A program made the translations under genes and the position numbers. Positions 35,114 to 44,179 of a stretch of DNA of 64,000 nucleotides are shown here, in pieces. Source of the stretch: Bacteroidota bacterium. GTDB lineage: Bacteria > Bacteroidota > Bacteroidia > Bacteroidales > JAADJA01. The DNA is taken from the NCBI GenBank assembly GCA_020444515.1, contig JAHLKX010000002.1, positions 62,001 through 126,000 of the forward strand, in the 5' to 3' direction. How positions within the stretch are numbered: the first letter of the stretch is position 1; every line of letters begins with the position of its first letter. The notes under the pieces are model-generated. The model was not told the origin of the DNA and made no database searches. It worked only from the letters and a program-made list of their open reading frames with translations.

Positions 35114-37120
35114 ATGAAGCTTTTCAAAAAAATACTCATCGCAAACAGAGGCGAAATTGCCGTTAGGATTATTTATTCGGCCCATGATCTTGGAATAGAA
35201 ACAGTAGCCATTTATTCATCTGCTGATGAGGAGGGTCTCCATGTGGAAATGGCTGACGAAGCCTATAGTCTCGGTGGTAGTATCGAACTAAGTGAAACCT
35301 ATCTCAATATTGACAAAATTATCAATATTGCCAAAAAATCAGGTGCTGAAGCCATTCACCCTGGTTATGGTTTCCTGGCCGAGAACCCGGCATTTGTTGC
35401 AGCCTGTGAAAAAGCCGGAATTATTTTCATCGGGCCCAATACCAAATCCATCCAGTTGATGGGGAATAAGATCGAGTCAAGGGCTTTTGTGAAAAAGATC
35501 GGCATTCCAATGACCGAAGGCATTACTGGTGACGTGAAGACATTGCAAAAAAAAGCCGGAACGATTCCTTTGCCGATTTTGGTGAAAGCTGCTGCAGGAG
35601 GCGGTGGAAAAGGGATGCGGATTGTAAAAGATTTGAAAGATTTACCGGATATCCTTGAAAGTACCAGTCGCGAAGCCAAGTCCTATTTTGGAGATGCATC
35701 CATTTTCATTGAAAAGTATGTGGTGGAACCCCGTCACATTGAGATACAGGTGATTGGCGATAATCACGGAAATGCTGTGCATCTTTACGAGCGGGAATGT
35801 TCCATCCAGCGCCGTTACCAGAAGATCATCGAGGAGTCTCCATCACCGACATTAACACAGGAGGTTCGTGAAAAAATGGGGGCCGCTGCCGTGAAAATTG
35901 CCAAAGAGATCGGATACAACAATGCCGGAACGGTGGAATTCCTGGTAGATAAAGATTTGAACTTTTATTTCCTCGAGATGAATACCCGTGTGCAAGTGGA
36001 ACATCCGGTAACTGAAATGGTTACAGGCATTGACATTGTTCGGGAACAAATCCTTATTGCAGCCGGCAATCCCCTTGGTTTTGAACAGGAAGAGGTGACT
36101 CAGTTTGGACATGCCATTGAATGCCGGATCTATGCTGAAGACCCTGCCAATAATTTCCTACCATCACCGGGTGATATGTCGCTGTACCTTGAACCCGAAG
36201 ATGATGAGATCCGCATTGATACCGGAATTGAGGAAGCAACAACCATTCATAGTTTTTATGATCCTATGATCAGCAAAATGATCATTTGGGGCGAGGATCG
36301 AGAAATGGCCCGGGAAAAAATGATCCATGCCTTGCGGGAATATACGGTCCATGGGATCAAAACAAATATTGCATTTTTGACACAGGTATTGCAGAACAGA
36401 GCCTATATCGACAATAAGATCTCCACCAAATACTGCGATGAACACACCGATGATCTGATCAATCTGATTGAAAAAGAAAAAGCAACGATTGATCCCAATC
36501 TGCCAGCTTTGGCTTATCTCGTCTATGGTTTTCACGAAGACCTGATTTACCCGGATGAAGAGGTCTATAATGTTTGGAAGGAGATCGGTTACTGGCGCGA
36601 CCTGATGGATATCAAAATGAATGTTGATGACAAGATCCTTTCTGTCAGAATTTTAAAAGAGGGACACGGAATCATCCGGTTTAATATTGCGGGTAAAACC
36701 TATGGATGTGAGTTACGATCCATGCAGGAGAATATTTTAGAACTCATTGTTGACGGCCATCTGATGATATTTTATATCTCACGGGATAAATTGGGTCGTG
36801 GTTTTGTGAGCCTGAACGGACATATCTTCACGGTGATGCGTTTTGATGTGCTTCCCTCGGAAGATTTTTTCGGGGCACTTGAAATTGGTGGAAAAGATGG
36901 TGCTGAAATCGTATCACCCATGCCGGGAAAGGTGATTAAGATCAATGTCAAAAACGGAGTTAAGGTGAAGAAAGGCGATATCCTGATGGTAGTGGAAGCC
37001 ATGAAGATGGAGAACAACATCCTCAGCCCGAAAGACGGCAAAGTGGAAAAGATAAACGTAAAAACCGGGGATATGGTGGATGGTAGCAGGGAGTTGGTAT
37101 CACTTGTAAGTGAAAATTAA
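35114..37120 (+). CDS. mccA: Methylcrotonyl-CoA carboxylase, biotin-carboxylase/biotin carrier (alpha) subunit
   Basis: The 668 residues hold an N-terminal biotin carboxylase domain ('KKILIANRGEIAVRII', 'AIHPGYGFLAENPAF', 'KAAAGGGGKGMRIV', 'EMNTRVQVEHPVTEM'), a linker/BT domain and a C-terminal biotinyl domain with 'VVEAMKMENN', biotin-accepting K631. It partners MccB 1.3 kb upstream, separated by the hydratase and the four-helix-bundle gene. Substrate is inferred from that context and from the leucine genes downstream; alpha subunits alone do not distinguish MCC from PCC. Its last 4 nt overlap the stop of the convergent membrane protein gene. Confidence 0.9.
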   Translation: MKLFKKILIANRGEIAVRIIYSAHDLGIETVAIYSSADEEGLHVEMADEAYSLGGSIELSETYLNIDKIINIAKKSGAEAIHPGYGFLAENPAFVAACEKAGIIFIGPNTKSIQLMGNKIESRAFVKKIGIPMTEGITGDVKTLQKKAGTIPLPILVKAAAGGGGKGMRIVKDLKDLPDILESTSREAKSYFGDASIFIEKYVVEPRHIEIQVIGDNHGNAVHLYERECSIQRRYQKIIEESPSPTLTQEVREKMGAAAVKIAKEIGYNNAGTVEFLVDKDLNFYFLEMNTRVQVEHPVTEMVTGIDIVREQILIAAGNPLGFEQEEVTQFGHAIECRIYAEDPANNFLPSPGDMSLYLEPEDDEIRIDTGIEEATTIHSFYDPMISKMIIWGEDREMAREKMIHALREYTVHGIKTNIAFLTQVLQNRAYIDNKISTKYCDEHTDDLINLIEKEKATIDPNLPALAYLVYGFHEDLIYPDEEVYNVWKEIGYWRDLMDIKMNVDDKILSVRILKEGHGIIRFNIAGKTYGCELRSMQENILELIVDGHLMIFYISRDKLGRGFVSLNGHIFTVMRFDVLPSEDFFGALEIGGKDGAEIVSPMPGKVIKINVKNGVKVKKGDILMVVEAMKMENNILSPKDGKVEKINVKTGDMVDGSRELVSLVSEN

Positions 37121-37620
37121 GATTTTACAATCGGAACCTCTTCACCAACTGTCTCTTCCAGGAACATTCTCAAAGCTTCCATATGATCCTTGGCCTTGTA
37201 TTGACCGTATTGAGCGGCACCATAAGCAAAGGCCATTCCTAAGATTCCCAGCGGGATACTCCATAAAAATGGGGCATCCATCCCCAGAAAAAACTGGATG
37301 ATACCGTATGCACTTCCCAAAAAAGCGGAAGTGAGGATACCGGTATAAATGAACATGAACATGGTCCAGATTTTAGGCTTTGGTCCAATCACACCATAAA
37401 TGATGGTTTCACCATCTTCTTCCCTTGCCCATACATGCAGTTCCGGTGACCAGTAATGCTGCATTGAATCAGGAAAACGGATGAAAGCATGCTCCTGTAC
37501 GACCTGACCTTCAAGTACATCATTGTTTTCCTGGATTTGCTGACGGAGCTTATTCAGAATGTCGCTGGAGGATTCTTTAGATACGATCCGGCACCGGGGC
37601 CTGAGTCGGGTAGTAGCCAT
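37117..37620 (-). CDS. Hypothetical membrane protein with two helices
   Basis: The 167 residues have a soluble N-terminal half ('CRIVSKESSSDILNKLRQQI', 'HYWSPELHVWAREED') and two membrane helices ('MFMFIYTGILTSAFLGSAYG', 'LWSIPLGILGMAFAYGAAQY'), followed by a short tail. I do not recognise a named family. It converges on mccA with a 4-nt 3' overlap and has a TATTTTTG box 26 nt upstream of its ATG, divergent from the leucine-operon promoter. Confidence 0.8.
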   Translation of the reverse strand: MATTRLRPRCRIVSKESSSDILNKLRQQIQENNDVLEGQVVQEHAFIRFPDSMQHYWSPELHVWAREEDGETIIYGVIGPKPKIWTMFMFIYTGILTSAFLGSAYGIIQFFLGMDAPFLWSIPLGILGMAFAYGAAQYGQYKAKDHMEALRMFLEETVGEEVPIVKS

Positions 37621-37645
37621 AAGTAATGGGTAATGATTTGATTAG

Positions 37646-37653
37646 CAAAAATA
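37646..37653 (-). promoter_or_regulatory. Candidate -7 promoter box for the two-helix membrane protein
   Basis: TATTTTTG on the minus strand, 26 nt upstream of the ATG at 37620. Confidence 0.4.
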
Positions 37654-37658
37654 AATCA

Positions 37659-37692
37659 TTTGCGGCAATAAACATTGATAAATGTATATTTG
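37659..37692 (+). promoter_or_regulatory. Candidate promoter for the second leucine operon
   Basis: TTTG (37659-37662), a 22-bp spacer and TATATTTG (37685-37692) match the consensus. The start codon is about 145 nt downstream, giving a long leader. Confidence 0.5.
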
Positions 37693-37837
37693 TTCATAAT
37701 ATACAATTTCATGGTGTTTTCGTGATAAATGTTTCTGGCACCGATGAAAAAATGCAAAAATTGCCATGCTGAACGCTTGTGTTTTCAGTCTTTTTCCTAA
37801 TTTAGAGGGTTTTTATTCCTAACCTTAAAATATAACA

Positions 37838-38986
37838 ATGGATTTTGATTTAACCGAAGAGCAACGCATGATCCGCGACACCGTCAGGGATTTTGCCGAA
37901 CGAGAAATTAAACCAGTAGCTCATGACCTGGATGAAAAAGGGGAGTTTTCCTATGACCTCACACGAAAAATGGGTGAGTTGGGGCTGTTTGGAATGTATT
38001 TGCCTGAAAAATACGGGGGACAGGGTCTTGACACCCTTTCTTACATTATTGCTGTCGAAGAAATTGCACGCATTGACGGATCCCAGGCCGCTACCCTGGC
38101 TGCCCATAATTCACTGGGAATTGGCCCGTTATATGAATATGGCAACGAAGAACAAAAAATGAAGTACCTGCCAAAGCTTTGCACCGGTGAAGCGCTTTGG
38201 GGTTTTGGTTTAACTGAGCCCAATGCCGGATCCGATTCAAGAGGTACCAAAACAACCGCTGTGCTCGAAAACGGGGAATGGGTGATCAATGGATCAAAGA
38301 TATTTATTACCAATGGTTCCTGTGATATTTCTATTGGTTCAACGGTGCAGGCTGTGACAAAAACTCACACCGATGGCAAAAAGGAATTTACAACCATTAT
38401 TGTTGAACGCGATACACCCGGTTTCAAGCAGGTGACCATGCATGGCAAAATGATGTGGCGTGCATCAGATACGGCTGAACTTTATTTCGATGACTGCCGC
38501 GTTCCGGAGGGGAATCTGCTTGGTAAAGTGGGTGAAGGTTCCCACATTATGTTACATACGCTTGATAGCGGACGCCTTTCCATTGCTGCTATGGGACTCG
38601 GATGTGCTCAGGGGGCCTTTGAACTTGCCCTCCAATACGCTAATGAAAGAAAACAATTTGGTAAACCCATTTCAAAATTCCAGATCAATGCTTTTAAACT
38701 GGCAGATATGGCGACCAAGATCGAACTGGCCCGCAATCTTCTTTATAAGGCTTGCTGGCTCAAAGATGCCGGGAAACCTTATGGTAAAGAAGCCGCTATG
38801 TCGAAATTATATTGTTCTGAAATAGCAAAAGAAGTAGCGGATGAAGCAGTTCAGATCCATGGCGGTTACGGCCTGATGAAGGATTATGATGTTGAACGTT
38901 TTTATCGTGATCAGCGTTTATTGCAGATAGGAGAGGGAACTTCGGAAATCCAGCGATTGGTCATCTCAAGATACATTGGCTGCTAA
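37838..38986 (+). CDS. Acyl-CoA dehydrogenase in the leucine operon
   Basis: This 382-residue FAD enzyme has 'LTEPNAGSDSRGTKTT', 'GSKIFITNG', 'FQINAFKLADMA', 'DEAVQIHGGYGLMKDY' and 'QIGEGTSEIQ'. Context (HMG-CoA lyase, acetoacetyl-CoA synthetase, nearby MCC) suggests isovaleryl-CoA dehydrogenase. However, the Glu in 'GEGTSEIQ' is the SCAD/MCAD-type base, and the IVD-type Glu is not seen in 'LDSGRLSIAAMG'. It may therefore be a short/branched-chain dehydrogenase acting on isovaleryl- or 2-methylbutyryl-CoA. Its stop overlaps the next ATG by one base (TAATG). Confidence 0.9.
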   Translation: MDFDLTEEQRMIRDTVRDFAEREIKPVAHDLDEKGEFSYDLTRKMGELGLFGMYLPEKYGGQGLDTLSYIIAVEEIARIDGSQAATLAAHNSLGIGPLYEYGNEEQKMKYLPKLCTGEALWGFGLTEPNAGSDSRGTKTTAVLENGEWVINGSKIFITNGSCDISIGSTVQAVTKTHTDGKKEFTTIIVERDTPGFKQVTMHGKMMWRASDTAELYFDDCRVPEGNLLGKVGEGSHIMLHTLDSGRLSIAAMGLGCAQGAFELALQYANERKQFGKPISKFQINAFKLADMATKIELARNLLYKACWLKDAGKPYGKEAAMSKLYCSEIAKEVADEAVQIHGGYGLMKDYDVERFYRDQRLLQIGEGTSEIQRLVISRYIGC

Positions 38987-39840
38987 TGGAAAAAATCAAA
39001 ATAGTTGAATCCCCGCGCGATGCCATGCAAGGCCTTACCCGTTTTATCCCCACGGAGGATAAGGTGCGATACATCAATGCCTTATTGCGGGTTGGATTTG
39101 ATGTGATTGATTTTGGAAGTTTCGTATCGCCCAAAGCCATTCCACAGCTTGCGGATACGAATGAAGTAGTGAAAAAACTTGACCTGTCCTCGACCAATAC
39201 CAGGTTGCTGGCCATCATTGCCAATAGCCGCGGTGGAGCCGATGCAGCAGCGTTTGACGAGATCACTTACCTGGGTTTTCCTTTTTCGATTTCTCCTACA
39301 TTTCTGAAACGGAATATCAATTCGACAGTTGAGAAATCAGTTCAAACCGTGGATGAACTAATGGAGATCTGTGTTAAAAAGAACAAAGAGTTGGTGGTCT
39401 ACATTTCAATGGCTTTTGGCAATCCTTATGGTGATGAATGGAATCCCGAGCTGGTTGCTGACTGGGTGCAACGACTTTATAACATGGGTGTTCGGACCAT
39501 TCCTTTATCGGATACGGTAGGAATTTCCAGCAAGAAAAACATTAACACCTTGTTTTCAATGCTCATCCCTGCATTTCCCGATATTGAATTTGGATTTCAC
39601 CTGCATACCACCATACGTCACTGGTATAAAAAAGTTAATGCTGCATTTGTGAATGGTTGCAGATCATACGATACCGTGATCAATGGTTTGGGGGGTTGTC
39701 CGATGGCCGAAAACCGGATGGTGGGAAATTTGAGAACAAGCAACCTTCTGGAATATCTCGAAATCAATAACTTCCCTGTTTCGATCGATGATGATGCTTT
39801 TAACAAAGCTTATGAACTTGCATTGGAAATTTTTCCATAA
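38986..39840 (+). CDS. Hydroxymethylglutaryl-CoA lyase, Bacteroidetes type
   Basis: It cleaves HMG-CoA to acetoacetate and acetyl-CoA. The 284 residues show 'VESPRDAMQG', 'DFGSFVSPKAIPQ', 'HLHTT' and the cysteine loop 'GLGGCPMAE'. These differ from the mitochondrial/proteobacterial forms (VGPRDGLQNE, HCHDTYG, GGCPYAPGA) but keep the Arg-Asp, the His pair and the catalytic Cys. I know this variant from other Bacteroidetes. It is translationally coupled to the dehydrogenase (TAATG) and followed 13 nt later by acetoacetyl-CoA synthetase. Confidence 0.88.
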   Translation: MEKIKIVESPRDAMQGLTRFIPTEDKVRYINALLRVGFDVIDFGSFVSPKAIPQLADTNEVVKKLDLSSTNTRLLAIIANSRGGADAAAFDEITYLGFPFSISPTFLKRNINSTVEKSVQTVDELMEICVKKNKELVVYISMAFGNPYGDEWNPELVADWVQRLYNMGVRTIPLSDTVGISSKKNINTLFSMLIPAFPDIEFGFHLHTTIRHWYKKVNAAFVNGCRSYDTVINGLGGCPMAENRMVGNLRTSNLLEYLEINNFPVSIDDDAFNKAYELALEIFP

Positions 39841-39853
39841 ATAATACTTTTGA

Positions 39854-41794
39854 ATGACGGATACGATTCTTTGGAGACCAACGGAAACTTATAAAACCAG
39901 CTCGGCAATGTACCGGTTTTTAAATCACATTGCTGATAAATACCATTTGCGTGATAATCAATACCAAACTGTTCACCGTTGGAGTGTTGAGAACATTGAA
40001 AATTTCTGGGCTGAAATCTGGGATTATACAAACATCATTGCGTCTGAACCTTACCGGGAAGTTGTGGATAATGTAAATAAAATGCCCGGTGCCCGGTGGT
40101 TTGGTGGTTCAAGATTGAATTTTGCAGAAAACCTGCTTCGCCGGAGAGATGATCATACAGCCATTATTTTCAGAGGAGAAGATTCTGTAAAAAGAAAAAT
40201 TTCCTATGCTGAACTCTATAACGAGGTGAGACGTGTAGCGGCAGGACTCAAAAAGTTGGGCGTAAAAAAGGATGATCGCGTTGCGGCTTTTATGCCCAAT
40301 ATGCCCGAAACCGTCATCGGAATGTTGGCAACGGCTTCCATTGGAGCAATCTGGTCATCCACCTCACCCGATTTCGGCACAAAAGGGGTTCTGGATCGAT
40401 TCTCACAAATCAATCCCAAAGTGATCTTTGCAGCCGATGGTTATTTTTATAAAGGTAAAGCCTTTGACTCGCAGGAAAAACTTAAAGAAATTCTAAAAGG
40501 ACTTCCGTCCCTTGAGGCAGTGGTGATGACCGATTATACCGGTCATTTGAATGTGGATTCAATCCCCAATGCCATGCCCTGGGAATCGCTGGCAGTGCCG
40601 ATCGATGAAGAACTGACTTTCGAGCAACTCCCCTTTGATCATCCGCTGTATATCATGTATTCGAGTGGGACAACCGGATTACCAAAGAGCATTGTTCACT
40701 CAGCCGGAGGAACCTTGATCCAACATTTAAAAGAGCTGATCCTTCATTCCAATATCAACACCAGTCAAACTATATTCTATTACACTACCTGCGGTTGGAT
40801 GATGTGGAACTGGTTTGTGAGTGCCCTGGCAACTGGAGCCACTTTGGTATTGTACGACGGCAACCCATTTTACCCCGGTCCGGATACCCTGCTAAAAATG
40901 GCGGATGAGTTGGGAATAACATTTTTCGGGACCAGTGCCAAGTATATTGCTTCACTGGAAAGTGAAGGGGTAATCCCAAAAGAAATTTCAGACTTTCCCG
41001 AATTGAAGGTCATTGCATCCACCGGTTCACCGCTGATCGAGGCCAGTTATCATTATGTCTACAAACATTGGAAAAAGGATGTTCAGCTATCCTCCATTGC
41101 AGGTGGGACAGATATCGTTTCCTGTTTTATGCTTGGGAATCCCACGTTGCCCGTTCATTTGGGTGAGATACAATGTAAGGGTTTGGGTATGGCGGTAGAT
41201 TGTTTTGATGAAGAGGGCCTTTCACTGGTAAATGAGCAGGGTGAGCTGGTCTGTAAAAAACCGTTTCCTTCCATGCCTTTATTTTTCCTGAATGATAAAG
41301 GGGGAAAAAGATATCATGATGCTTATTTTGATGTTTATCCCGGAATTTGGAGGCATGGAGATAATGTTGTCATTTCAGGACATGGCGGCATCACCATGTA
41401 CGGTCGATCCGATGCAACATTGAATCCGCAGGGGGTTCGCATTGGCACTGCTGAAATTTATAGTGTTGTTGAAACCATGGAAGAAATTGAAGATTCGGTA
41501 GTGGTGGGGAAAAAGCAGGACGGCGATGAGATCGTGGTGCTTTTTGTAATTTTAAATGCGGGTTTTCAATTGGATGAATCACTGATAAAAAAGATCAAAA
41601 CAAAAATCCGGAATAATTGCAGCCCCAGGCATGTACCCTCTATTATTAAAGAAGTCCCTGAGATACCCTATACCATCAATGGGAAAAAAGTAGAGATTGC
41701 AGTCAAGCAAATCATCCATGGTAAAAAGGTTAAAAACAGGGATGCGTTAGCCAATCCTGAAAGTCTTGAGTTTTATTACGATGTATTAAATTGA
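39854..41794 (+). CDS. Acetoacetate--CoA ligase (acetoacetyl-CoA synthetase)
   Basis: This ANL-superfamily enzyme activates acetoacetate with ATP and CoA. The 646 residues match the family (about 650). Motifs are the ACS N-terminal region, the P-loop 'YSSGTTGLPK' (about 269-278), 'TTCGWMMWNW', 'IAGGTDIVSCF', 'IWRHGD' and 'PQGVRIGTAEIY', which is characteristic of AacS rather than acetyl-CoA synthetase. It turns the acetoacetate from the preceding HMG-CoA lyase into acetoacetyl-CoA. It is cytoplasmic and fourth-to-last in a tight operon, with 23 nt to the next gene. Confidence 0.93.
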   Translation: MTDTILWRPTETYKTSSAMYRFLNHIADKYHLRDNQYQTVHRWSVENIENFWAEIWDYTNIIASEPYREVVDNVNKMPGARWFGGSRLNFAENLLRRRDDHTAIIFRGEDSVKRKISYAELYNEVRRVAAGLKKLGVKKDDRVAAFMPNMPETVIGMLATASIGAIWSSTSPDFGTKGVLDRFSQINPKVIFAADGYFYKGKAFDSQEKLKEILKGLPSLEAVVMTDYTGHLNVDSIPNAMPWESLAVPIDEELTFEQLPFDHPLYIMYSSGTTGLPKSIVHSAGGTLIQHLKELILHSNINTSQTIFYYTTCGWMMWNWFVSALATGATLVLYDGNPFYPGPDTLLKMADELGITFFGTSAKYIASLESEGVIPKEISDFPELKVIASTGSPLIEASYHYVYKHWKKDVQLSSIAGGTDIVSCFMLGNPTLPVHLGEIQCKGLGMAVDCFDEEGLSLVNEQGELVCKKPFPSMPLFFLNDKGGKRYHDAYFDVYPGIWRHGDNVVISGHGGITMYGRSDATLNPQGVRIGTAEIYSVVETMEEIEDSVVVGKKQDGDEIVVLFVILNAGFQLDESLIKKIKTKIRNNCSPRHVPSIIKEVPEIPYTINGKKVEIAVKQIIHGKKVKNRDALANPESLEFYYDVLN

Positions 41795-41816
41795 ATATGA
41801 ATCAAATTAAAATAAT

Positions 41817-42821
41817 ATGAACTATCCTAAAAAAGTAGTTATTGGCGACATTACCGTTCGCGACGGTTTTCAGCACGAAGAAAAATTTATCCCGACTGAA
41901 GCCAAATTATGGTTATCAGAACAATTGATCCTGGCGGGATTCAAACACATTGAAATTACCAATTTTGGCAATCCCAAAGGAATGCCCCAGTTTAAAGATG
42001 CAGATGACCTTTTTAAAAGGATCAGGAACAGTAAAAAATTAAAAGGTAAACTGGATGATGTAATGCTCACAGCAATCACCATTCGGGAGCGTGCAGTTGA
42101 AAGGGCCATTCAGGCAAAAAAAGACGGATACGGGCCCGATCGCATTCTTTTAATGGTTTCTACCAGTGAATCACACCAGAAGAAAAATTCCGGTCTTACC
42201 CTTGATGAATACTGGAAAATGAGTGAAGAGTGGGTGAAAAAAGCCCGTGATGCCGGATTAAAAGTAAACGGCACGGTTAGTACCATTTGGGGCTGTCCTA
42301 TCGAAGGGCCCACTGATCCTAAGAAAGCCATTGAATTTACCAAGCGCTGGTTTGATATTGGTGCAACTGATGTGGAACATGCTGATCACGATGGCTCCGC
42401 TTCACCCGACCGGGTTTATGATTATTTCTCTATGCTACTCGACAACGTGGACAATCCGGAAAAACAAATTGCGCACTTCCATACAACCCGTGGTTGGGGT
42501 CTGGCCAATGTTCTGGCAGCGCTTCAGGCAGGGATGACGAATTATGAGTCGACCATGGGTGGTCTGGGCGGACAGCCGGCCAATTTTGTGGATGGTGTTC
42601 CCGTTCCCGGAACCGGTGAGTATTATTACAAAGATCCTAATGATGTAGGCCTTGTCTCAACGGAAGACATGGTAGTAATGATGGATGAAATGGGCATTGA
42701 TACCGGCGTAGATGTTGATAGAGTCTTGGAAATTGGCCAGATGGTTGAACGGATTGTGGGAAGAAAATTGCGTTCGGAATCAATACGCAATGGAAGGATA
42801 CCCAAACATTTAAAAGGCTAA
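41817..42821 (+). CDS. HMGL-family (pyruvate carboxyltransferase fold) enzyme lacking the usual active-site Cys
   Basis: The 334 residues form an HMGL-like TIM barrel: 'IGDITVRDGFQHEE' (Arg-Asp-Gly-x-Gln), 'IEITNFGNPKGMPQ', and 'HFHTTRGWGLANVLAALQAG' with the metal-binding His pair. At the position of the HMG-CoA lyase 'GGCP' loop it reads 'GGLGGQPANF', so the cysteine is replaced by Gln. It is also about 50 residues longer than its neighbour lyase. It ends the leucine operon, followed by a terminator. It may be a lyase or aldolase for a related acyl-CoA rather than a second HMG-CoA lyase. True substrate unknown. Confidence 0.82.
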   Translation: MNYPKKVVIGDITVRDGFQHEEKFIPTEAKLWLSEQLILAGFKHIEITNFGNPKGMPQFKDADDLFKRIRNSKKLKGKLDDVMLTAITIRERAVERAIQAKKDGYGPDRILLMVSTSESHQKKNSGLTLDEYWKMSEEWVKKARDAGLKVNGTVSTIWGCPIEGPTDPKKAIEFTKRWFDIGATDVEHADHDGSASPDRVYDYFSMLLDNVDNPEKQIAHFHTTRGWGLANVLAALQAGMTNYESTMGGLGGQPANFVDGVPVPGTGEYYYKDPNDVGLVSTEDMVVMMDEMGIDTGVDVDRVLEIGQMVERIVGRKLRSESIRNGRIPKHLKG

Positions 42822-42842
42822 AATAAATACACTCAATTTAAA

Positions 42843-42870
42843 GGCCCGGAACTTTTTTCCGGGCTTTTTT
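42843..42870 (+). terminator. Intrinsic terminator ending the second leucine operon
   Basis: GCCCGGA and TCCGGGC form a 7-bp GC-rich stem with a T-rich 7-nt loop, followed by TTTTTT. It starts 22 nt after the last stop codon of the operon. Confidence 0.85.
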
Positions 42871-42922
42871 GTTATCTTTATATTCCTGTTTTTTCAAAAC
42901 TATAATTAAACTAAACTGCGCT

Positions 42923-44155
42923 ATGAAAATAACTGACTTTACACAGCACCCTGAAATTGTATCGATCATTTCAGGATTAAAAAATGATAATGTTCATGAA
43001 CACCAATTTTCAGATGTGCTCGACAGCAAAAACAACCAGTATGTGGAACTGGTTCAGGAGGGTGGTGGTGTTTTAGGGGTTGCCTTAGTTGGATACACCT
43101 ATGTACTGGAGCAAATGGGATTGCGGTTTTTCAGCCTGGCCGGTACTTCTGCAGGATCCATTAATGCTATGATGCTGGCCGGAATGGGCAAAGCCTCACT
43201 GGCCAAATCCGAGAAGATCATCGATGCCCTGGTGAATAAAAACCTGTATGATTTTGTGGACGGAAATAAAGATTCCAGGGATTTTATCGAAGCCCTTGTT
43301 GAAAAAGCCAGGCGTATCAAACTGATATGGAAAGGCTGGCAGGTGATTGATGAGATTTATGATGACCTGGGTCTCAATCCGGGTGATGACTTCCGCAACT
43401 GGCTGACAGGGATCCTTAATAAAAATGGTGTAAAAACCATGGCAGACCTGGAGAAACATTTCGGAACCCGACCTGCCGATTTAAAGATCAGGGATGGTGT
43501 AGATAAAACGGTTGATGGACTCGATCCAAGACTGGCCATCATTACCGCCGATCTTACTACAGAAACCAAGGTGGAATTCCCGCGCATGTCGCCATTGTAT
43601 TTTGCCGACCCCAATGCAGTAAATCCCGCACTATTTGTCAGGGCTTCCATGTCGATCCCCTACTTTTTCAGTCCGTTAACAATAAAAAATCTTCCTACCG
43701 GTCCGCAAGCTAAAACAAATTGGGACAACCTGGCCGGTTTCAAGGGGGCAGTTCCCAATGAAATAAAATTTGTGGATGGCGGTATCATGTCGAACTTCCC
43801 CATCGATGTTTTTCATAAGAAAAATTCGATACCACGTCTGCCGACATTTGGTGTGAGGTTGGGTATCGACAGGAACAAAGCCAATACCGTGGATAATCCG
43901 CTGAACCTTTTTGGGGCAATGTTCAACTCCTTGCGGCACCTGCACGATTACGACTTTATATTAAGAAATCCAGATTATAAATTACTGATCCAGAAAATCG
44001 ATATAGGCGAGCATGACTGGCTCAATTTTGCCATTTCGGATGAGGCAAAAAAAGATCTTTTTGTCAGGGGAGCGCAGGCTGCTGCTGAGTTTTTGAGGAA
44101 GTTTGACTGGATCGCTTATAAACAAGTCAGGTCACAAATTAAAACGATTGCCTAA
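42923..44155 (+). CDS. Patatin-like phospholipase
   Basis: This Ser-Asp dyad lipid hydrolase is 410 residues long from the ATG at 42923. The ORF-track start at 42869 lies at the terminator of the previous operon and is unlikely. The oxyanion hole is 'GGGVLG' (from G47), the nucleophile S76 lies in 'GTSAG', and D285 lies in 'VDGGIMSNFPIDVF'. No signal peptide is seen, so it is probably cytoplasmic or peripheral. It resembles the class of bacterial patatins without the outer-membrane domain. It precedes iadA by 24 nt but shares no clear function with it. Confidence 0.87.
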   Translation: MKITDFTQHPEIVSIISGLKNDNVHEHQFSDVLDSKNNQYVELVQEGGGVLGVALVGYTYVLEQMGLRFFSLAGTSAGSINAMMLAGMGKASLAKSEKIIDALVNKNLYDFVDGNKDSRDFIEALVEKARRIKLIWKGWQVIDEIYDDLGLNPGDDFRNWLTGILNKNGVKTMADLEKHFGTRPADLKIRDGVDKTVDGLDPRLAIITADLTTETKVEFPRMSPLYFADPNAVNPALFVRASMSIPYFFSPLTIKNLPTGPQAKTNWDNLAGFKGAVPNEIKFVDGGIMSNFPIDVFHKKNSIPRLPTFGVRLGIDRNKANTVDNPLNLFGAMFNSLRHLHDYDFILRNPDYKLLIQKIDIGEHDWLNFAISDEAKKDLFVRGAQAAAEFLRKFDWIAYKQVRSQIKTIA

Positions 44156-44160
44156 ATTTG
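44153..44160 (+). promoter_or_regulatory. Candidate -7 promoter box for iadA
   Basis: TAAATTTG overlaps the stop codon of the patatin gene and lies 20 nt before the iadA ATG. No clear -33 partner. Confidence 0.4.
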
Positions 44161-44179
44161 TGAACCAAAACAGGTTTAC

